Assembly: GCA_016125385.1 (NCBI GenBank)
Contig: WGLV01000005.1
Coordinates: forward strand, 142,869-206,868
DNA from: a bacterium
GTDB taxonomy: Bacteria; Hinthialibacterota; Hinthialibacteria; Hinthialibacterales; Hinthialibacteraceae
Direction: 5' to 3'
Length of the DNA stretch: 64,000 bases
Shown here: one piece after another, positions 16,771-28,078 of the stretch
Layout: each line of letters begins with the position of its first letter
How positions within the stretch are numbered: the stretch's first letter is position 1
Made by a program: the position numbers and the translations under genes
Notes under the pieces: model-generated
Databases searched by the model: none
The model's input: the letters and a program-made list of their open reading frames with translations, nothing else
What the model was told of the DNA's origin: nothing

Positions 16771-19700
16771 TCAGGGCGCCAGATCAAATGTCCGGACGCC
16801 GGTTACGCGGACTTTATGCGTCCCCTCGCCCGCGATCTGGGCGATCACCATCATCGGGTTGTTCAGCGCCTGAGTCAGTCCGGTGAGGACGAAGGTACGC
16901 GTCTGACCGACGGGCAACTGGTTCAAGGGTATCTCCTTCAAAACCATATTGGCGCCGTTGCCGATCAGCAGCGTCATCGTGCCCGCGCTGGACGGCGTGT
17001 CGCGCACCACGTCGAACTCGACCGCCATGCCGCGCGGCGCCACGCTCAGGTCATACAACGCGGCGTAACGAACTGCGCTTTGGCCCGGGGCGAGCTCAAG
17101 CACCAGACTGGAGCCTTCGATATGCGCCGATCCGCGTCCCTGATCGGGCAGGAAGAGGTTTGGCTGCCATTGCCCCAGCGAAATCAGGTTATCGGGCGAG
17201 CGAGACACGAGGCTCTGTTCAATAACCAGATTGTCCACGAACAGCGCCGCCGCCGATGAACCGGAGTTATACACGGTGATGAACGGCATCACGGCGGTGT
17301 AATCCTGCCCCAGTTCGGCGACGGAAAGACGCCACTCGCCGCCGGCGACTTCCGGCGCGGAGTGATATGCGTATCCTACCGAACCCGCCACACCGTTCAA
17401 CTCGGGGAAACCGCCGATAGCGACCTGAAGCTGATCGGACGAAGCGAAATACCAAGCCTGAATGTGAATCGGGTTGTGGTCCAGCTCAACGCGAGGTCCC
17501 ATCACAGTCACCAGCGCGCCAGCGGGAACGCTGACTTTCAATCCGACACCGTTGGAGGCGTCCGGATTGGAGGGATCGATCGGCGCGTTATCGATCGAAA
17601 CCTGCGCGGTGGGCGGGAAAGCGGCGAAGCCCAGGCCGAACAGCGATTCGCCCTTGGGTTCGAACGGATAAACGTAACGGCGCTGACCCAGCGGCGGCGT
17701 CGGCGTCGCGGTCGCCGTCGGTTGAGGCGTCAGGGTCGGCGTTCTCGTCGGCGTGGCCGTCCGTGTCGGAGTCGGCGTAATGGTCGGCGTGGGAGCGCCG
17801 GGAACCAACGTCGGCGTGATCGTCGGAGACGGAGTCCGCGTCACCGTCGGAACCGGAACCGAGGTTGAAGTCGGCGGCGCCGGAGGCGTTGTCGGCGTTT
17901 GCGTCGCGGCGGGCGGAACCGGGGTATTGGTCCGCGTCGGAGCCGGCGTGACCGTCCGGGTCGGCGTAATGGTTGGAGTGGGCGCGCCGGGAACCAGCGT
18001 CGGCGTGATCGTCGGCGTCTGGGTCACGGTGGGGGTCCGCGTGGCCGTTGGCGGAATCGGCGTGTTGGTCGCCGTTGGGGTACGCGTCACCGTCGGAGGA
18101 ACCGGCGTCACAGTGGGCGTCGGGGTTCGCGTGAGGGTTGGCGTGACAGTCGGAGTCGTCGTCGGCGCCGGGGTTGGAGTAATCGTCGGCGTAGTGGTCG
18201 GCGCTGGAGTCGGCGTAACGGTTGGAGTACGCGTGGCCGTGGGCGTACTGGTCGGCGCCGGGGTATTGGTGGGCGTCGGCGTCACGGTCGGGGTAGGCGT
18301 ATTCGTCGGAGTCGGCGTGGGGAGCACGTTGAAATTGATAAACACGCCGCCGGGGTATGGATTATTTGAAGAATCGTTTGAATCGATGCGCAAACGGCGC
18401 TGGAACTGGCCGGAAGGCGCTGAATTGAAATCAACCGAAACCGTGATCTTCTGATTGGCGCCCGGCGCGACGTTGAACGGCGCGGGTGGGTCGAGCGTGA
18501 TCCAATCGGACGCGATGTCAGGGGCGATGGAGGTTACGTTCAGCGTACCCACGCCATCGTTATAGACGCGGAACGACTGGCTGGTGTTGTAACTGGGGAA
18601 ATATTCATTCACCAGCGCGAACGCCATGTTGCCCGCCGGGACCGAGGTCCCCCGCACTTTCGCCATCCATGTACCCGCTTGTGGATTGTTGACGAAGACC
18701 TGTTCGACGTTATCGACCGTGTTAACGCCAGTAGTGGCCGCCGCAGTGGGCGCGTCTTTGTTCAGTTTCCATGGATAGTATTCCTGCCCATTGGGCGCAA
18801 CCAGGACGAGATCAAGATTGTTGATGAGCGGTGCATCGGTTTCGACCGGACCGGCGGTATCCGTCCAGACCAGCGTCACTTTCAGGCGGGGCGCCCCAGA
18901 CGGCACGGATATCTGATACGGGACGAACGATCCGTTGGAGACCTCTCCCTCACGCCAGCTGCGGTTTTGAATCAGTTCGGCGGTGTTTTGCGCCTGAATC
19001 AGCCCCCAGCCGTATTCGTAATCGGGACCGGTGCGGCCCAGATCTTTGACGCCGTGGATGATCAGCGCTTTGAACGCGGCGGTGGTGGGCTCGGCGGATA
19101 GTTCCTGCTTATAGTACTGATAAAGAAGAACCGAAGTTCCGCACGCGCTGGGCGACGCCATCGACGTACCGGACATATAGCCGTGGCCATTGTTGAGCGT
19201 GGTGGAATAGAGCGTCACGCCATTGGCGCAGATATCGGGTTTCACACGGCCATCGTTGGGCGGCCCCCAACTACTGAACGACGACATCGTATCGTCATCA
19301 TTCAGGGCGCCGATGGTCAGAATATTTTTGGCGACGCCGACGGGGCCGATGGTGTCATAGGGGCCGTCACGGCGCGGACCGTTGGTATAAGCGTCGGGCC
19401 CGTCATTGCGATCGTTGCCGGCCGATTTGAAGACGATCAGGCTCTTTCGATAGATCAGGTCGTCATAATTGCGCGCGCCGAGCGCGTACAGACCAAACAG
19501 GCGATTTCCGTAATCGACCCAGCTGCTGCCGTTGTAATACCAGCCAATGATGTAGCCGTAGGAATGATTGGTGAGCCGAACGCCCAGATTATACGCCGCG
19601 TCCATCTCGCTGACATCGTTCGTCCAGTCATACGAGCGAAGGGTGACGCTGGGCGCCATGCCAAGCGCGCTGGAGGTCGGGTTGCCGGAACCGCCGATGG

Positions 19701-22700
19701 TGCCCGCCACGTGCGTGGCATGGTTTTCATAATTGCCGTTGGACGAGTCGCCGTAACTGAGGCGGCTGTTCAATTCATTGTGCGGATAAACGCCGCCGCC
19801 GTCCCAGATTCCCACGATGACGTCGCGGCCATTCAGCGCCCAAGGCAATCCACGGAGCAGGTCGGCCTGCGAGCGGTGCGCGGCGGTGACGTTGTCTTCT
19901 TTGAAATCAGGTGGAATGGGTTCGACCCAGCGCACGACGTCGAGCGCCGCCAAACCAGCCATCGCCAGGGGGCGCAGGGCGACGCGGTAAACGGAATGAT
20001 ATTCCTGCGTCAGTACTTCACCGCCGATGGAGGCGACCGCCGCGCGGGCGTTTTCATCGCTGACGTCGCTGAAGAAGAGGACGCTGACCGCAACACGGCC
20101 ATCCGCATAGCGCGCATTGGGCGGGAACTGATCGTCAACCGCCATTGGCGACAGTTTGTCGATCAAAGTCGAATTCATCGTCCAGCGTACGCGATCGGAT
20201 TTGCCGAGACTCATCAGCGATGAAGTTCCATTGCCACTGGATTCAACCGCAGCCCAGAAGGCGTTGTTGGGAATGTAATCGAGCAGATGGACGCCGCGTT
20301 CGGCGAGATCCTGCTGCTGTTGAAGCGATGGCAGGCGTTCGAACTGAATAAGTGCGTGAGTCACGCCCGCAGAAGAAGAGCGAGGCTGAGCGTTGTTGAA
20401 CATCTGAACGAAGTTCTGCTGTTGCGTATGAATCACGCCGGTGCGTAAGTAGATGTTGAAGTCATCCACAACCGGCTGTTCAGGCATGGGCTGTTTTAAC
20501 GCAACGTTGTTGAGCCCGTTCGGCGCCGAATTTCCACCGGAATTGTTGGTGAAATCGAGCGAGAGCGGTTCGACGCGGATCGCCGGATTCCCGGGGATGG
20601 GCGTCGCGGTCGCCGTCGGAGTTGACGTGGGCTGAACCGCGGGCAGCGTGGGCGTTGGTGTCGCGGTAGGCGCAGGCTGCTGGGTCTTTACGTCAATGGT
20701 GTAGACGCCTGTGGTGTCGTAATAGCCGATGACGAGAGCGTAATAGGTTGAATTGGCCTGAAGCGCGATGCTGACTCTGGAGAAGAAATCCACGCCGCCG
20801 TCGTCATCAACGGCGATGACGTTCGTGCGGTTGTTGGGCCCCAGGATCAGCAGGACGGTGTCCATGCCCGCCTGTCCGGAAACCTGATGCGTTTCAATCA
20901 CGTATGTTCCCGCGTTAACGGTTTCAAAACGATACCAGTCTTCGCTGAAAGACTGCTCGATCGCACCTTGAAGCGCCGGGCCATTGACGCTGATCACCGC
21001 GGTGTTATCCGGAGTCGCGGTTACGGTCGGGGTTGCCGTGCGCGTGGGAGTCGGCGGTTGAGGCGTCGGCGTACTGGTTCGCGTGGGAGTCGGCGCGCCT
21101 GGAACCAGCGTCGGCGTAATCGTCGGGGTGTTCGTCCGCGTCGGGGTGGACGTGGGCGGTAATGGCGTCGCTGTCACGGTCGGCGTATGGGTGCGCGTAG
21201 GCGTGGACGTTGGCGGCGCAGTCGGCGTTACGGTCGACGTTGGCGCGCTGGTTGGAGTCCGGGTAATCGTCGGCGTCTGGGTAATCGTCGGAGTATTGGA
21301 TGGCGTTGAAGTCGGCGCGCCTGGAACCAGCGTCGGCGTAACGGTCGGGGTCGATGTACGAGTCGGCGTCGACGTGGGTGGCTGCGGCGTGTTGGTTCGC
21401 GTCGGCGATGGCGTCGGCGCGGGGGTAAACGTCGGCGTACTTGTCGCTGGAGGCGGCGGAGGCAACGTCGGCGTATTGGTCGGCGGCGTAATTGGAGACG
21501 GAGTGATGGTCGGGGTCCGCGTCACGGTCGCGGTAGGCCGGGGCGTAGGGCTGCTGGTCACGGTGGGCGTCAGAGATGGCGCCGGCGTGCTGGTGACTGT
21601 CGGGGTCACCGTCGCGGGGACCGATTGACGGTATTGAACTGGGCCCGCGTGATCGAACGGCCCATACATGAGCGGGGTTCCGCTTCGGGTCAGGACTAAT
21701 ACCTGAAATTCATAATCATCGCCAAATTGCGGCCCAGAGGCGTATTGCGCCTCAATCAGCGCGGAAGTCGACGCACTCCATTCAAGGAAGGTATCGGTGG
21801 TATTGGCGGCGCGTCCCAGATAATCGAAATTGCCTGTGCGGTTTCTCCGGACGAAAACCTGGACCTCACCAATGTCGGATGGATCGATCAATCCAGGCTG
21901 GAAAACCCAGCGCACCACCAGATCGCGGCTGGCCAATTCATCGAAATCGGCGCCGTTGCTAATGTCGTCCAGCGAATCGATGGTATCAGTCACCAGAACG
22001 GAATGAACCGGATTAACGTTCAGAACAAGCACAGACGCGGTGTCGGTCACGGCGGGCTGAAGGCCATCGTTTACCGTCAGCTCAAGCACGTACAGACCCG
22101 CCACGGAAGGCGTAAAGGATATCTGTTGACCGCCGGTGGCGGAGAGCTGGTTCAGACTCAGATTGGGGCCGCTGGCGATCGACCATTGAAAACTATACGA
22201 ACCATCGCCGCCCGCACCAGAACCGGTCAGCGCGAGAGTCGACTGGATCAGCGCAATCTGACTGGCGCCGGCGTCCGCTGTGACGAGCGGATTCACGGTA
22301 ACGGCCACGCTGTCGGTCGAGGGCGGCAGGACGCCGTCATCAGCGGTAATCTGCAATACATAGACGCCCGACTGGGTTGGCGTGAAGGTTGGTTCTTTCG
22401 TATTGGCGAGCGTCATCTGGGCGGGGTTGAGATTGGGGCCGTCGACGATGCTCCATGAATACGTGTAGGTTCCATCGCCTCCGTTGGCGCCGCCGCTGAG
22501 GATGATGGTGTGACCGATGTAGGTATTACGGTAGAGACCGGCGTAGGCGCTGACATAGAGAGGCATATCAACAAAGCGGACGCGCTGATTGCCGGCGTCG
22601 GCGATGTACAGGTCGCCATCCTGCTCGACGAAAACAAAATTCGGGCTGTCGAGATCGGCGGTCAGGGCGTTTACGTTTTCACCGAAGTAAGATTCGCGCC

Positions 22701-23670
22701 CCGTGCCCGCGACGGTGTCGATGATTCCTTCGTGATTGATACGCCGGATTACGTGGTTACCGGTGTCGGCGATGAAAATCTGCCCTAATGGATCAACCCG
22801 GACGCCTTCGGGGGAACGCAATTCGGCTTGAACTGCCGGACCGCCATCGCCCCGGTATTGAGGATTGCCAATGCCCGCGACGGTGGAAATGATTCCATTG
22901 CCCACTACCTTGCGGATGACATGATTGCCCGTATCGGCGAAATACAAGACGCCATCCGGACCAAGCGCGACTCCGGATGGAGTATTCAGGCGGGCTTCGA
23001 TGGCGGCGGTGTTCTGACCGGTGAATCCCTGAAAGCCATTGCCCGCGACCGTGTAAATGCGGCCATCCAACGCGACCTTGCGAATGCGATGGTTGAGAGT
23101 ATCGGCGATGTATATTTCGCCATTATCGGCGACAAAGAGGTCGCGAGGACGATTGAGGCTGGCCTCCAGCGCGAGTGCGCCTTCGCCGGAAAAGCCGATG
23201 CCGCCGTTACCCGCCACGGTTTCGATGGTTCCATCCGCGAGTACCCGGCGGATGCGGTTGTTGAAGGTATCGGTGAAATAAACAATGCCGTCTTTTACGA
23301 AGACGGCTTCAGGTTTATTGAGCGGAGTCTGTGCCGCGACCGTGTTTTCAACATCGAAACCAACAGCGCCATTACCCGCGACGGTGGATATCACACCAGC
23401 CGGCGATATTTTACGGATGCGATTGTTCTGCGTATCGGCGATGTAGAGGGTTCCATCGTCAGCGGCGAATACCGATGAGGGTTTGGAGAGATGAGCGGAC
23501 GTCGCCTGAACGCCGTCGCCGTTATAACCCGCGTCTCCTGTACCGGCGACGGTAATGATGGTGGCGGCTCCCTGCGCAATCACTGGTTGGCTAATCGCCG
23601 TCATGACGCCGATCAGCAGGGATAAAAACATAAATCCGCCGTGGAGATGGGCTTTCCCGTTCATTTGCAT
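16771..23670 (-). CDS. Giant secreted NHL / PKD-like / PPC / subtilisin (S8) surface protein
   Basis: A 2299-residue exported mosaic. Order: signal peptide (about 1-33), six or so NHL repeats (about 35-375; e.g. [14 protein letters not shown]), two PKD-like modules (to about 550), a spacer to about 680, a Thr/Pro linker (about 682-885), a PPC domain (about 890-1005), a second short linker, and a subtilisin domain with the complete triad D1290 (VGIWDGGG), H1320 (NHATHVAGT) and S1503 (GTSMASP). Then come a jelly-roll-like region ([10 protein letters not shown] onward), an Ig-like module, a long linker (about 1783-1993), and C-terminal jelly-roll-like modules. It is probably a surface-bound serine protease; substrate unknown. 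It diverges from the five-repeat protein, and a second in-frame ATG two codons in is equally plausible. Confidence 0.9.
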   Translation of the reverse strand: MQMNGKAHLHGGFMFLSLLIGVMTAISQPVIAQGAATIITVAGTGDAGYNGDGVQATSAHLSKPSSVFAADDGTLYIADTQNNRIRKISPAGVISTVAGNGAVGFDVENTVAAQTPLNKPEAVFVKDGIVYFTDTFNNRIRRVLADGTIETVAGNGGIGFSGEGALALEASLNRPRDLFVADNGEIYIADTLNHRIRKVALDGRIYTVAGNGFQGFTGQNTAAIEARLNTPSGVALGPDGVLYFADTGNHVIRKVVGNGIISTVAGIGNPQYRGDGGPAVQAELRSPEGVRVDPLGQIFIADTGNHVIRRINHEGIIDTVAGTGRESYFGENVNALTADLDSPNFVFVEQDGDLYIADAGNQRVRFVDMPLYVSAYAGLYRNTYIGHTIILSGGANGGDGTYTYSWSIVDGPNLNPAQMTLANTKEPTFTPTQSGVYVLQITADDGVLPPSTDSVAVTVNPLVTADAGASQIALIQSTLALTGSGAGGDGSYSFQWSIASGPNLSLNQLSATGGQQISFTPSVAGLYVLELTVNDGLQPAVTDTASVLVLNVNPVHSVLVTDTIDSLDDISNGADFDELASRDLVVRWVFQPGLIDPSDIGEVQVFVRRNRTGNFDYLGRAANTTDTFLEWSASTSALIEAQYASGPQFGDDYEFQVLVLTRSGTPLMYGPFDHAGPVQYRQSVPATVTPTVTSTPAPSLTPTVTSSPTPRPTATVTRTPTITPSPITPPTNTPTLPPPPPATSTPTFTPAPTPSPTRTNTPQPPTSTPTRTSTPTVTPTLVPGAPTSTPSNTPTITQTPTITRTPTSAPTSTVTPTAPPTSTPTRTHTPTVTATPLPPTSTPTRTNTPTITPTLVPGAPTPTRTSTPTPQPPTPTRTATPTVTATPDNTAVISVNGPALQGAIEQSFSEDWYRFETVNAGTYVIETHQVSGQAGMDTVLLILGPNNRTNVIAVDDDGGVDFFSRVSIALQANSTYYALVIGYYDTTGVYTIDVKTQQPAPTATPTPTLPAVQPTSTPTATATPIPGNPAIRVEPLSLDFTNNSGGNSAPNGLNNVALKQPMPEQPVVDDFNIYLRTGVIHTQQQNFVQMFNNAQPRSSSAGVTHALIQFERLPSLQQQQDLAERGVHLLDYIPNNAFWAAVESSGNGTSSLMSLGKSDRVRWTMNSTLIDKLSPMAVDDQFPPNARYADGRVAVSVLFFSDVSDENARAAVASIGGEVLTQEYHSVYRVALRPLAMAGLAALDVVRWVEPIPPDFKEDNVTAAHRSQADLLRGLPWALNGRDVIVGIWDGGGVYPHNELNSRLSYGDSSNGNYENHATHVAGTIGGSGNPTSSALGMAPSVTLRSYDWTNDVSEMDAAYNLGVRLTNHSYGYIIGWYYNGSSWVDYGNRLFGLYALGARNYDDLIYRKSLIVFKSAGNDRNDGPDAYTNGPRRDGPYDTIGPVGVAKNILTIGALNDDDTMSSFSSWGPPNDGRVKPDICANGVTLYSTTLNNGHGYMSGTSMASPSACGTSVLLYQYYKQELSAEPTTAAFKALIIHGVKDLGRTGPDYEYGWGLIQAQNTAELIQNRSWREGEVSNGSFVPYQISVPSGAPRLKVTLVWTDTAGPVETDAPLINNLDLVLVAPNGQEYYPWKLNKDAPTAAATTGVNTVDNVEQVFVNNPQAGTWMAKVRGTSVPAGNMAFALVNEYFPSYNTSQSFRVYNDGVGTLNVTSIAPDIASDWITLDPPAPFNVAPGANQKITVSVDFNSAPSGQFQRRLRIDSNDSSNNPYPGGVFINFNVLPTPTPTNTPTPTVTPTPTNTPAPTSTPTATRTPTVTPTPAPTTTPTITPTPAPTTTPTVTPTLTRTPTPTVTPVPPTVTRTPTATNTPIPPTATRTPTVTQTPTITPTLVPGAPTPTITPTRTVTPAPTRTNTPVPPAATQTPTTPPAPPTSTSVPVPTVTRTPSPTITPTLVPGAPTPTITPTPTRTATPTRTPTLTPQPTATATPTPPLGQRRYVYPFEPKGESLFGLGFAAFPPTAQVSIDNAPIDPSNPDASNGVGLKVSVPAGALVTVMGPRVELDHNPIHIQAWYFASSDQLQVAIGGFPELNGVAGSVGYAYHSAPEVAGGEWRLSVAELGQDYTAVMPFITVYNSGSSAAALFVDNLVIEQSLVSRSPDNLISLGQWQPNLFLPDQGRGSAHIEGSSLVLELAPGQSAVRYAALYDLSVAPRGMAVEFDVVRDTPSSAGTMTLLIGNGANMVLKEIPLNQLPVGQTRTFVLTGLTQALNNPMMVIAQIAGEGTHKVRVTGVRTFDLAP
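17690..18320 (-). repeat. Thr/Pro-rich coding repeat (downstream linker of the subtilisin protein)
   Basis: Low-complexity coding region of TPT, PTP and [14 protein letters not shown] units, seen on the plus strand as GTCGGCGTN-like runs. The same units recur in the linker at 21000-21626. The antisense frame (glycine/valine-rich) is a shadow and not a gene. Confidence 0.85.
21000..21626 (-). repeat. Thr/Pro-rich coding repeat (first linker of the subtilisin protein)
   Basis: About 205 codons of repeated [18 protein letters not shown] units separating the PKD-like half from the PPC domain. Likely extended, possibly glycosylated, stalk. Confidence 0.85.
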
Positions 23671-23821
23671 CGCCCTCGTTTAGAGATGTCTCAACCAGAA
23701 CTTATTGGTAAGAGGATGTATCAATACAAATCAAAAACAATCGACTTTACCAAAAATTGTAACACTATGCAAAACTATTTTAAAGCTAAAAATCCATTTT
23801 TTTTTCAAAAAAACGATTTTC

Positions 23822-23851
23822 GAGACACAAATCAAAAAAAATCAATATAAT
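23822..23851 (+). promoter_or_regulatory. Probable promoter of the five-repeat surface protein
   Basis: GAGACA at 23822-23827 and a perfect TATAAT at 23846-23851, 18 bases apart, lie in the AT-rich divergent region 63 bases before the assigned ATG. Confidence 0.45.
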
Positions 23852-23914
23852 GAAACAATCGGATGTGGATTTGTTCAATTATATTCAATGCGGCAAGGAA
23901 AAGAACCCAAAATC

Positions 23915-26900
23915 ATGAAAAAGTTGATTGTTCCAATCATTTTCGGCTTGTTCTGTCTGAATCTTCAGGCTCAAGTGAATTTCGATCCGTGGGACCCGGG
24001 TGATGACAACCTGATCGGAGCGACGGAGTTAGCGATCCCGTCCTCGGATGTGATCGAGCATGGTCCTCATACTCTGTCTTCAGGTGATAATGAAGACTGG
24101 TTTGTTTTTACCCTGTTGGGCGGGGTATCGTATGAATTTTCAACCACGGGAACTATCCAGTTAACTGGCGAACTGCTGGCGCTGGACGGGAAAACGATCG
24201 TGGTCAGCGCCCTGGACGCCAATCAGGCGGGACAGATTCGGATTCAATACACGCCGAGTGAAAGCAGCCAGTTTTATCTTCATATCTCCAAAACCATTCA
24301 AAGCGATTCCGGTACGTACCGGGCCCGTTTTCGAGGGGTGGACGGAAGTACTCCCGGCGACGAGTGGGACCCCGCCGACGATAACGCCGCCGGAGCCACC
24401 GATCTGGGCGCACTGACCTCATCGCCACGCACGCACGGGCCTCATCTGCTTGACGCGAACGATCATGAAGACTGGTTCCGGTTTACGGTGAAAGCGGGTG
24501 AGGCGTTTCTGCTTTCTTCCATCGGAAACGCCAACGTGAAAGGCGAGTTGTATCGCAGCACCGGTCTGGTGAAACTGACGGGCAATGACGATGCAAACGG
24601 AGTAAACTTCGAGATTCGTTATCAACCCCCCTCGGATGGAGAACTATGGCTTCGAGTTACGCTGTCTGGCGATGAGGTATTCGGCGAATATACGATTTCT
24701 TACTACAGCGGCGTAGAACCTCCCGCCCCCGGTGATGAGTGGGACCCTCAGGATGACACGGTGAACAGCGCCACCAACCTGGGTGAACCGGGCGACGCCG
24801 AGATGACGCATGGCCCCCACACGCTGAGCGCCTCGGACCGGGACGATTATTTTTTATTGAAACTGACTGGCGGATACGAATATGAATTCACCACCAGCGG
24901 CGACTCCAATACGGTGGGTGAGATTCTTCTGGACGACGGCGTCACGCAAACATCGGAAGACGTGGACAGCGGCGACGGGCTGAATTTCAACATTCTCTAC
25001 AGCGTCGCCGAAACGGGAACCTATTATCTGCATGTGCGGGAATTCGCGGGCGAAGACGCGTCGTATACCCTGCACTACCGCCGTACGCAAAAGCTGCCCG
25101 AACCCGCGAGCGACGAATGGGATCCCGGCGATGATTCTCCCGCTGGAGCGGTGGCCTTGAGCGATCCAGCCGCGAACGAGCAGACGCACGGACCGCATAC
25201 GCTATCCAGCGTGGACTTTGAAGATTGTTTCTCTATTCAACTGAAACAGGGCGTCCAATATGAATTCTGGACGAGCGGCCTCGCGGACACCATCGGGACT
25301 CTCGCTTATCATGTCGATCCCACGTTCGTACTGAGCGAGGAAGACGGCGGCGGGACGCAATCCAATTTCCGCATCGTCTACACCCCGGTGAGCGACGGGC
25401 GGTTTGTGTTGAGGATCAAGCAATACGATCCCGGCGCCGCGGGCGAATATACCCTGCACTACCGGCTGGTGGAAACGCCGTCCGAAGAAGGAGACGGCTG
25501 GGATCCGGCGGATAACTCGCCCGAAACATCGACGCCGCTCACCCTCGCCAGCCCGAATGGCGGCGTTCACGGCCCGCATCGCATCGGTGGAGGCGACGGC
25601 GTCGACTGGTTCCAGATCGTTCTCGAAAAAGGCGTCTATTACGAGTTTTACTCAACCGGCGAGGCCGATACTGAAGCCGCGTTGTATCTCCCAAATGGAG
25701 AATATCAACTGGCATCGGATCAGGACGGCGGCGCCGGGGCGAATTTTGATCTCGCCTATACCCCGGTGGAAACCGGCGTATATCTGCTGCGCGTCCGAGA
25801 AGAACTGGGCGCCAGTGGGGTGTATGACCTGCGTTATTTCAGTTCGCTGCAAGCCGCCGCTCCCACGGGAGTTTCGCCCAACATGGTATATAAACTGAAT
25901 GACGCCAGTGAATTCACGGCTATTGGAGGCGGATTCAGTGGAGCGTTTCCCAGCGGTGAAGCCATTATTGGCGATATCGAACAAAGCCCGCTTCTTTACG
26001 GTGATGGACGCGGGGCGGTGATCACCACCGGACCCAACGCGGTCATGCTGCTTCAGTTTCCCGAAGTGGATGCCGGGAGCGGGCGGCTGCTGCTGAGAGC
26101 GTCGATCAAAGCGAACAGCCCGGGCGCACAGGTTTGGCTGGCGGCGATGGACGTCTCGCTGGACGGCTCGGCGGCATCGACGATGTACGCCAACAGCGCC
26201 GTTCTTCAAGACGGCTATCAGCGAGTCTGTATGATATACAATCCTCCCAGCGGAGCGGCCGCGCCCATTGTTCAGATCGTCAATTCATCCGGCGCAGAAC
26301 CGGCACAGGTCGTAATCGATACGCTTGAAGTCTATATCCTGCCAGCGGAAGGCGCATGGCCGGCGGAGCTGTTCTTCCCGAATACAAACGCTCCAGCCGG
26401 TTCGGGGCCGAGGTTCGCCATACGCAAGGCGTTCTCGTTGAATGACGCCGTTCAATACACCGAGGTTCCGGGAGGTTTCACGATCAATCCGGATACCGGC
26501 GAAAAACTCTATGGCGCGGGGATCACGGAGCAAGGCCCGATTCTGTATAACGAATCGAGGCCTTCGGATGGCTTGGGCGTTTCCATCATGGCGGGTCCTG
26601 GGGAGGTACAACTCCTGACGTTGCCTACCGTGCAAACCGGCGCCGCAACCGCTTTAATTCGCGCCAAAATCAGGACATCGGATGCGGGTTCCGCACCAGC
26701 GCTGGCGGCGTTGGACGCATCGTTGAATGGAACGATCGCGGCGGACATTCCGGCGAACAGTGGAATCTTTTCACCAGCGGATGGGACCCTGTCGGTGATT
26801 CTGAACGCTCCATCGGGCGCAGTGGTTCCTGTGGTTCAACTGGCGAATCTGACAGGCGGCGGCAATGTGATTCTCTACGTGGATGAGGTGGAAGTTTATC

Positions 26901-26959
26901 TTTTACCGAACAGCGGAGGGGTTCCCGCCTCGGTCGCGGGTGGAATGAGTACTCGGTAG
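23915..26959 (+). CDS. Secreted protein with five PPC-like repeats and two C-terminal modules
   Basis: The start at 23915 gives a clean signal peptide (MKKLIVPIIFGLFCLNLQAQ). Five homologous modules begin at W26, W151, W276, W402 and W529, a period of about 125-127 residues. Each opens WDP.DD and contains a THGPH-like motif (GPHTLS), then DW/DY and a Y-EF strand, and ends in TY/YTL-H-YR-type strands. They resemble pre-peptidase C-terminal (PPC) domains, which are calcium- or substrate-binding modules. Two related C-terminal modules (about 655-835 and 845-1014) end in D.V.VY.LP. No catalytic motif seen; probably a surface scaffold. It lies divergently opposite the giant subtilisin protein. Confidence 0.88.
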   Translation: MKKLIVPIIFGLFCLNLQAQVNFDPWDPGDDNLIGATELAIPSSDVIEHGPHTLSSGDNEDWFVFTLLGGVSYEFSTTGTIQLTGELLALDGKTIVVSALDANQAGQIRIQYTPSESSQFYLHISKTIQSDSGTYRARFRGVDGSTPGDEWDPADDNAAGATDLGALTSSPRTHGPHLLDANDHEDWFRFTVKAGEAFLLSSIGNANVKGELYRSTGLVKLTGNDDANGVNFEIRYQPPSDGELWLRVTLSGDEVFGEYTISYYSGVEPPAPGDEWDPQDDTVNSATNLGEPGDAEMTHGPHTLSASDRDDYFLLKLTGGYEYEFTTSGDSNTVGEILLDDGVTQTSEDVDSGDGLNFNILYSVAETGTYYLHVREFAGEDASYTLHYRRTQKLPEPASDEWDPGDDSPAGAVALSDPAANEQTHGPHTLSSVDFEDCFSIQLKQGVQYEFWTSGLADTIGTLAYHVDPTFVLSEEDGGGTQSNFRIVYTPVSDGRFVLRIKQYDPGAAGEYTLHYRLVETPSEEGDGWDPADNSPETSTPLTLASPNGGVHGPHRIGGGDGVDWFQIVLEKGVYYEFYSTGEADTEAALYLPNGEYQLASDQDGGAGANFDLAYTPVETGVYLLRVREELGASGVYDLRYFSSLQAAAPTGVSPNMVYKLNDASEFTAIGGGFSGAFPSGEAIIGDIEQSPLLYGDGRGAVITTGPNAVMLLQFPEVDAGSGRLLLRASIKANSPGAQVWLAAMDVSLDGSAASTMYANSAVLQDGYQRVCMIYNPPSGAAAPIVQIVNSSGAEPAQVVIDTLEVYILPAEGAWPAELFFPNTNAPAGSGPRFAIRKAFSLNDAVQYTEVPGGFTINPDTGEKLYGAGITEQGPILYNESRPSDGLGVSIMAGPGEVQLLTLPTVQTGAATALIRAKIRTSDAGSAPALAALDASLNGTIAADIPANSGIFSPADGTLSVILNAPSGAVVPVVQLANLTGGGNVILYVDEVEVYLLPNSGGVPASVAGGMSTR

Positions 26960-27007
26960 GGATTTGAATCAAAAAGCAGGATTTAAAATCCCCAAAAAAC
27001 CACACCG

Positions 27008-27042
27008 GATGGACTCGACTTTATGTTGAGTCCATCTTTTTA
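27008..27042 (+). terminator. Rho-independent terminator after the five-repeat protein
   Basis: GATGGACTCGAC pairs with GTTGAGTCCATC (one G-T pair) around a short loop and is followed by TTTTTA. Confidence 0.85.
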
Positions 27043-27076
27043 TCACAATGACCGGATAATTTCCCGAACGTGAAAG

Positions 27077-27547
27077 TTATATTGGCGTGGGTTGATAGGT
27101 GGATTGCTGGGCCATCTGGCAACAAGGGCCGCTTTGTTCAGCAAACAGGCAGATCGAATTGTGAGAACCGCATTCGGGGCAATCACCCGGAGGGCAGTTG
27201 CCCGCTTCGATGCTCCAGAGGTGGCCGCAATCGCCACAACGGAAATCGCGCATTTCAACGTAGGAAACGTTGCCACCACCGATACGGATCGCTTTACCTT
27301 CAATGATGGCGCGGGCGATTTTACGGCGAGCGGACTGGACAATTCGCCCGAAGGTCGCACGGGAGACATCCATGCGCTGGGCGGCCTGTTCGTGATAAAG
27401 GCCTTCCACATCAGCCAGACGAATCGCTTCGATCTCGTCGAGATTCAGCTCTTCTTCCTGAAGTTTACGAGAAGAGACGCCCTGCGGTTTGTAATAGAAC
27501 GCGCTGGGTTCGGCCTGGATTTTTCGACATGTTTTTGGTCTGACCAT
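27077..27547 (-). CDS. UPF0251/DUF134 DNA-binding protein with zinc-ribbon-like tail
   Basis: Predicted DNA-binding protein of the UPF0251 family. Typical opening MVRPKTCRKIQAEPSAFYYK, then LDEIEAIRLADVEGLYHEQA and the helix-turn-helix MDVSRATFGRIVQSARRKIA (about residues 50-100). The C-terminal ~50 residues add a cysteine-rich zinc-ribbon-like segment: FRCGDCGH, GNCPPGDCPECG and SGPCCQ. The ATG at 27547 with GGGGA upstream gives the family's N-terminus. Target genes are unknown; relatives often lie near redox or metal proteins, but none is obvious here. Confidence 0.9.
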   Translation of the reverse strand: MVRPKTCRKIQAEPSAFYYKPQGVSSRKLQEEELNLDEIEAIRLADVEGLYHEQAAQRMDVSRATFGRIVQSARRKIARAIIEGKAIRIGGGNVSYVEMRDFRCGDCGHLWSIEAGNCPPGDCPECGSHNSICLFAEQSGPCCQMAQQSTYQPTPI

Positions 27548-27746
27548 TTGTTCCCCAAGCAGGACAAGTTTAATCAAGCAGATCGTTTATTTAAGTGTAC
27601 GGCGCCTCGACGCAAAATACAACTGTATTTTTTATAATGTATGAAAGATTGCCCTTGATCGGGTATGATTTGGCTTCATGCTAGGCAGCGAAAACCGGCC
27701 GGGGGGCATTCTGGCCACCCAATTCCGACAGGAGAGTATACCGACC

Positions 27747-28067
27747 ATGGAATGGCTGTCATCGGCCCTGGGGCATTTCGCCTCCATTTTTTCCGATTTT
27801 AACTTCTGGACGATCATCGGGTATATCGGACAATTGTTCTTTGGAGGCTCTTTCGTCGTTCAATGGATCGCTTCAGAACGGAAGCGGGAGAGCGTGATTC
27901 CCGTATCGTTCTGGTACATGCGGCTGGTTGGCAGCGTGATCCTGCTGGCGTACGCCGTTCTTTACCTCAAAGATCAGGTCATGATTCTGGGTTTTCTCTT
28001 CAACAGTTCGATCTATATTCGTAATCTTTATTTCATCCATAAAAAAACTAATCAAGCGGCCGCATAA
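27747..28067 (+). CDS. Lipid A biosynthesis N-terminal-domain (LAB_N) membrane protein
   Basis: Small (106 aa) membrane protein with three helices, matching the LAB_N family: IIGYIGQLFFGGSFVVQW, then ASERKRESVIPVSFWYMRL, and ILGFLFNSSIYIRNLYFI at the end. Proteins of this kind occur beside ArnT/ArnC-like enzymes and are thought to help lipid-linked sugar work in the inner membrane. The ATG at 27747 follows AGGAG at a longish spacing. The convergent neighbours are exactly a GT39-like and a GT2 protein, supporting a joint lipid A or polyprenol-sugar role. Confidence 0.87.
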   Translation: MEWLSSALGHFASIFSDFNFWTIIGYIGQLFFGGSFVVQWIASERKRESVIPVSFWYMRLVGSVILLAYAVLYLKDQVMILGFLFNSSIYIRNLYFIHKKTNQAAA

Positions 28068-28078
28068 GGCAATTCAGT

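Noticed and set aside
17753..18454. Long glycine/valine-rich open frame on the plus strand opposite the subtilisin protein
   Set aside because: It is the antisense of the Thr/Pro linker codons and has no ribosome binding site or domain.
17690..21626. Regularly spaced repeats that could suggest a CRISPR array
   Set aside because: They are in-frame Thr/Pro codons without constant repeat length or unique spacers.
21083..21628. Second glycine/valine-rich plus-strand open frame
   Set aside because: Antisense shadow of the other Thr/Pro linker.
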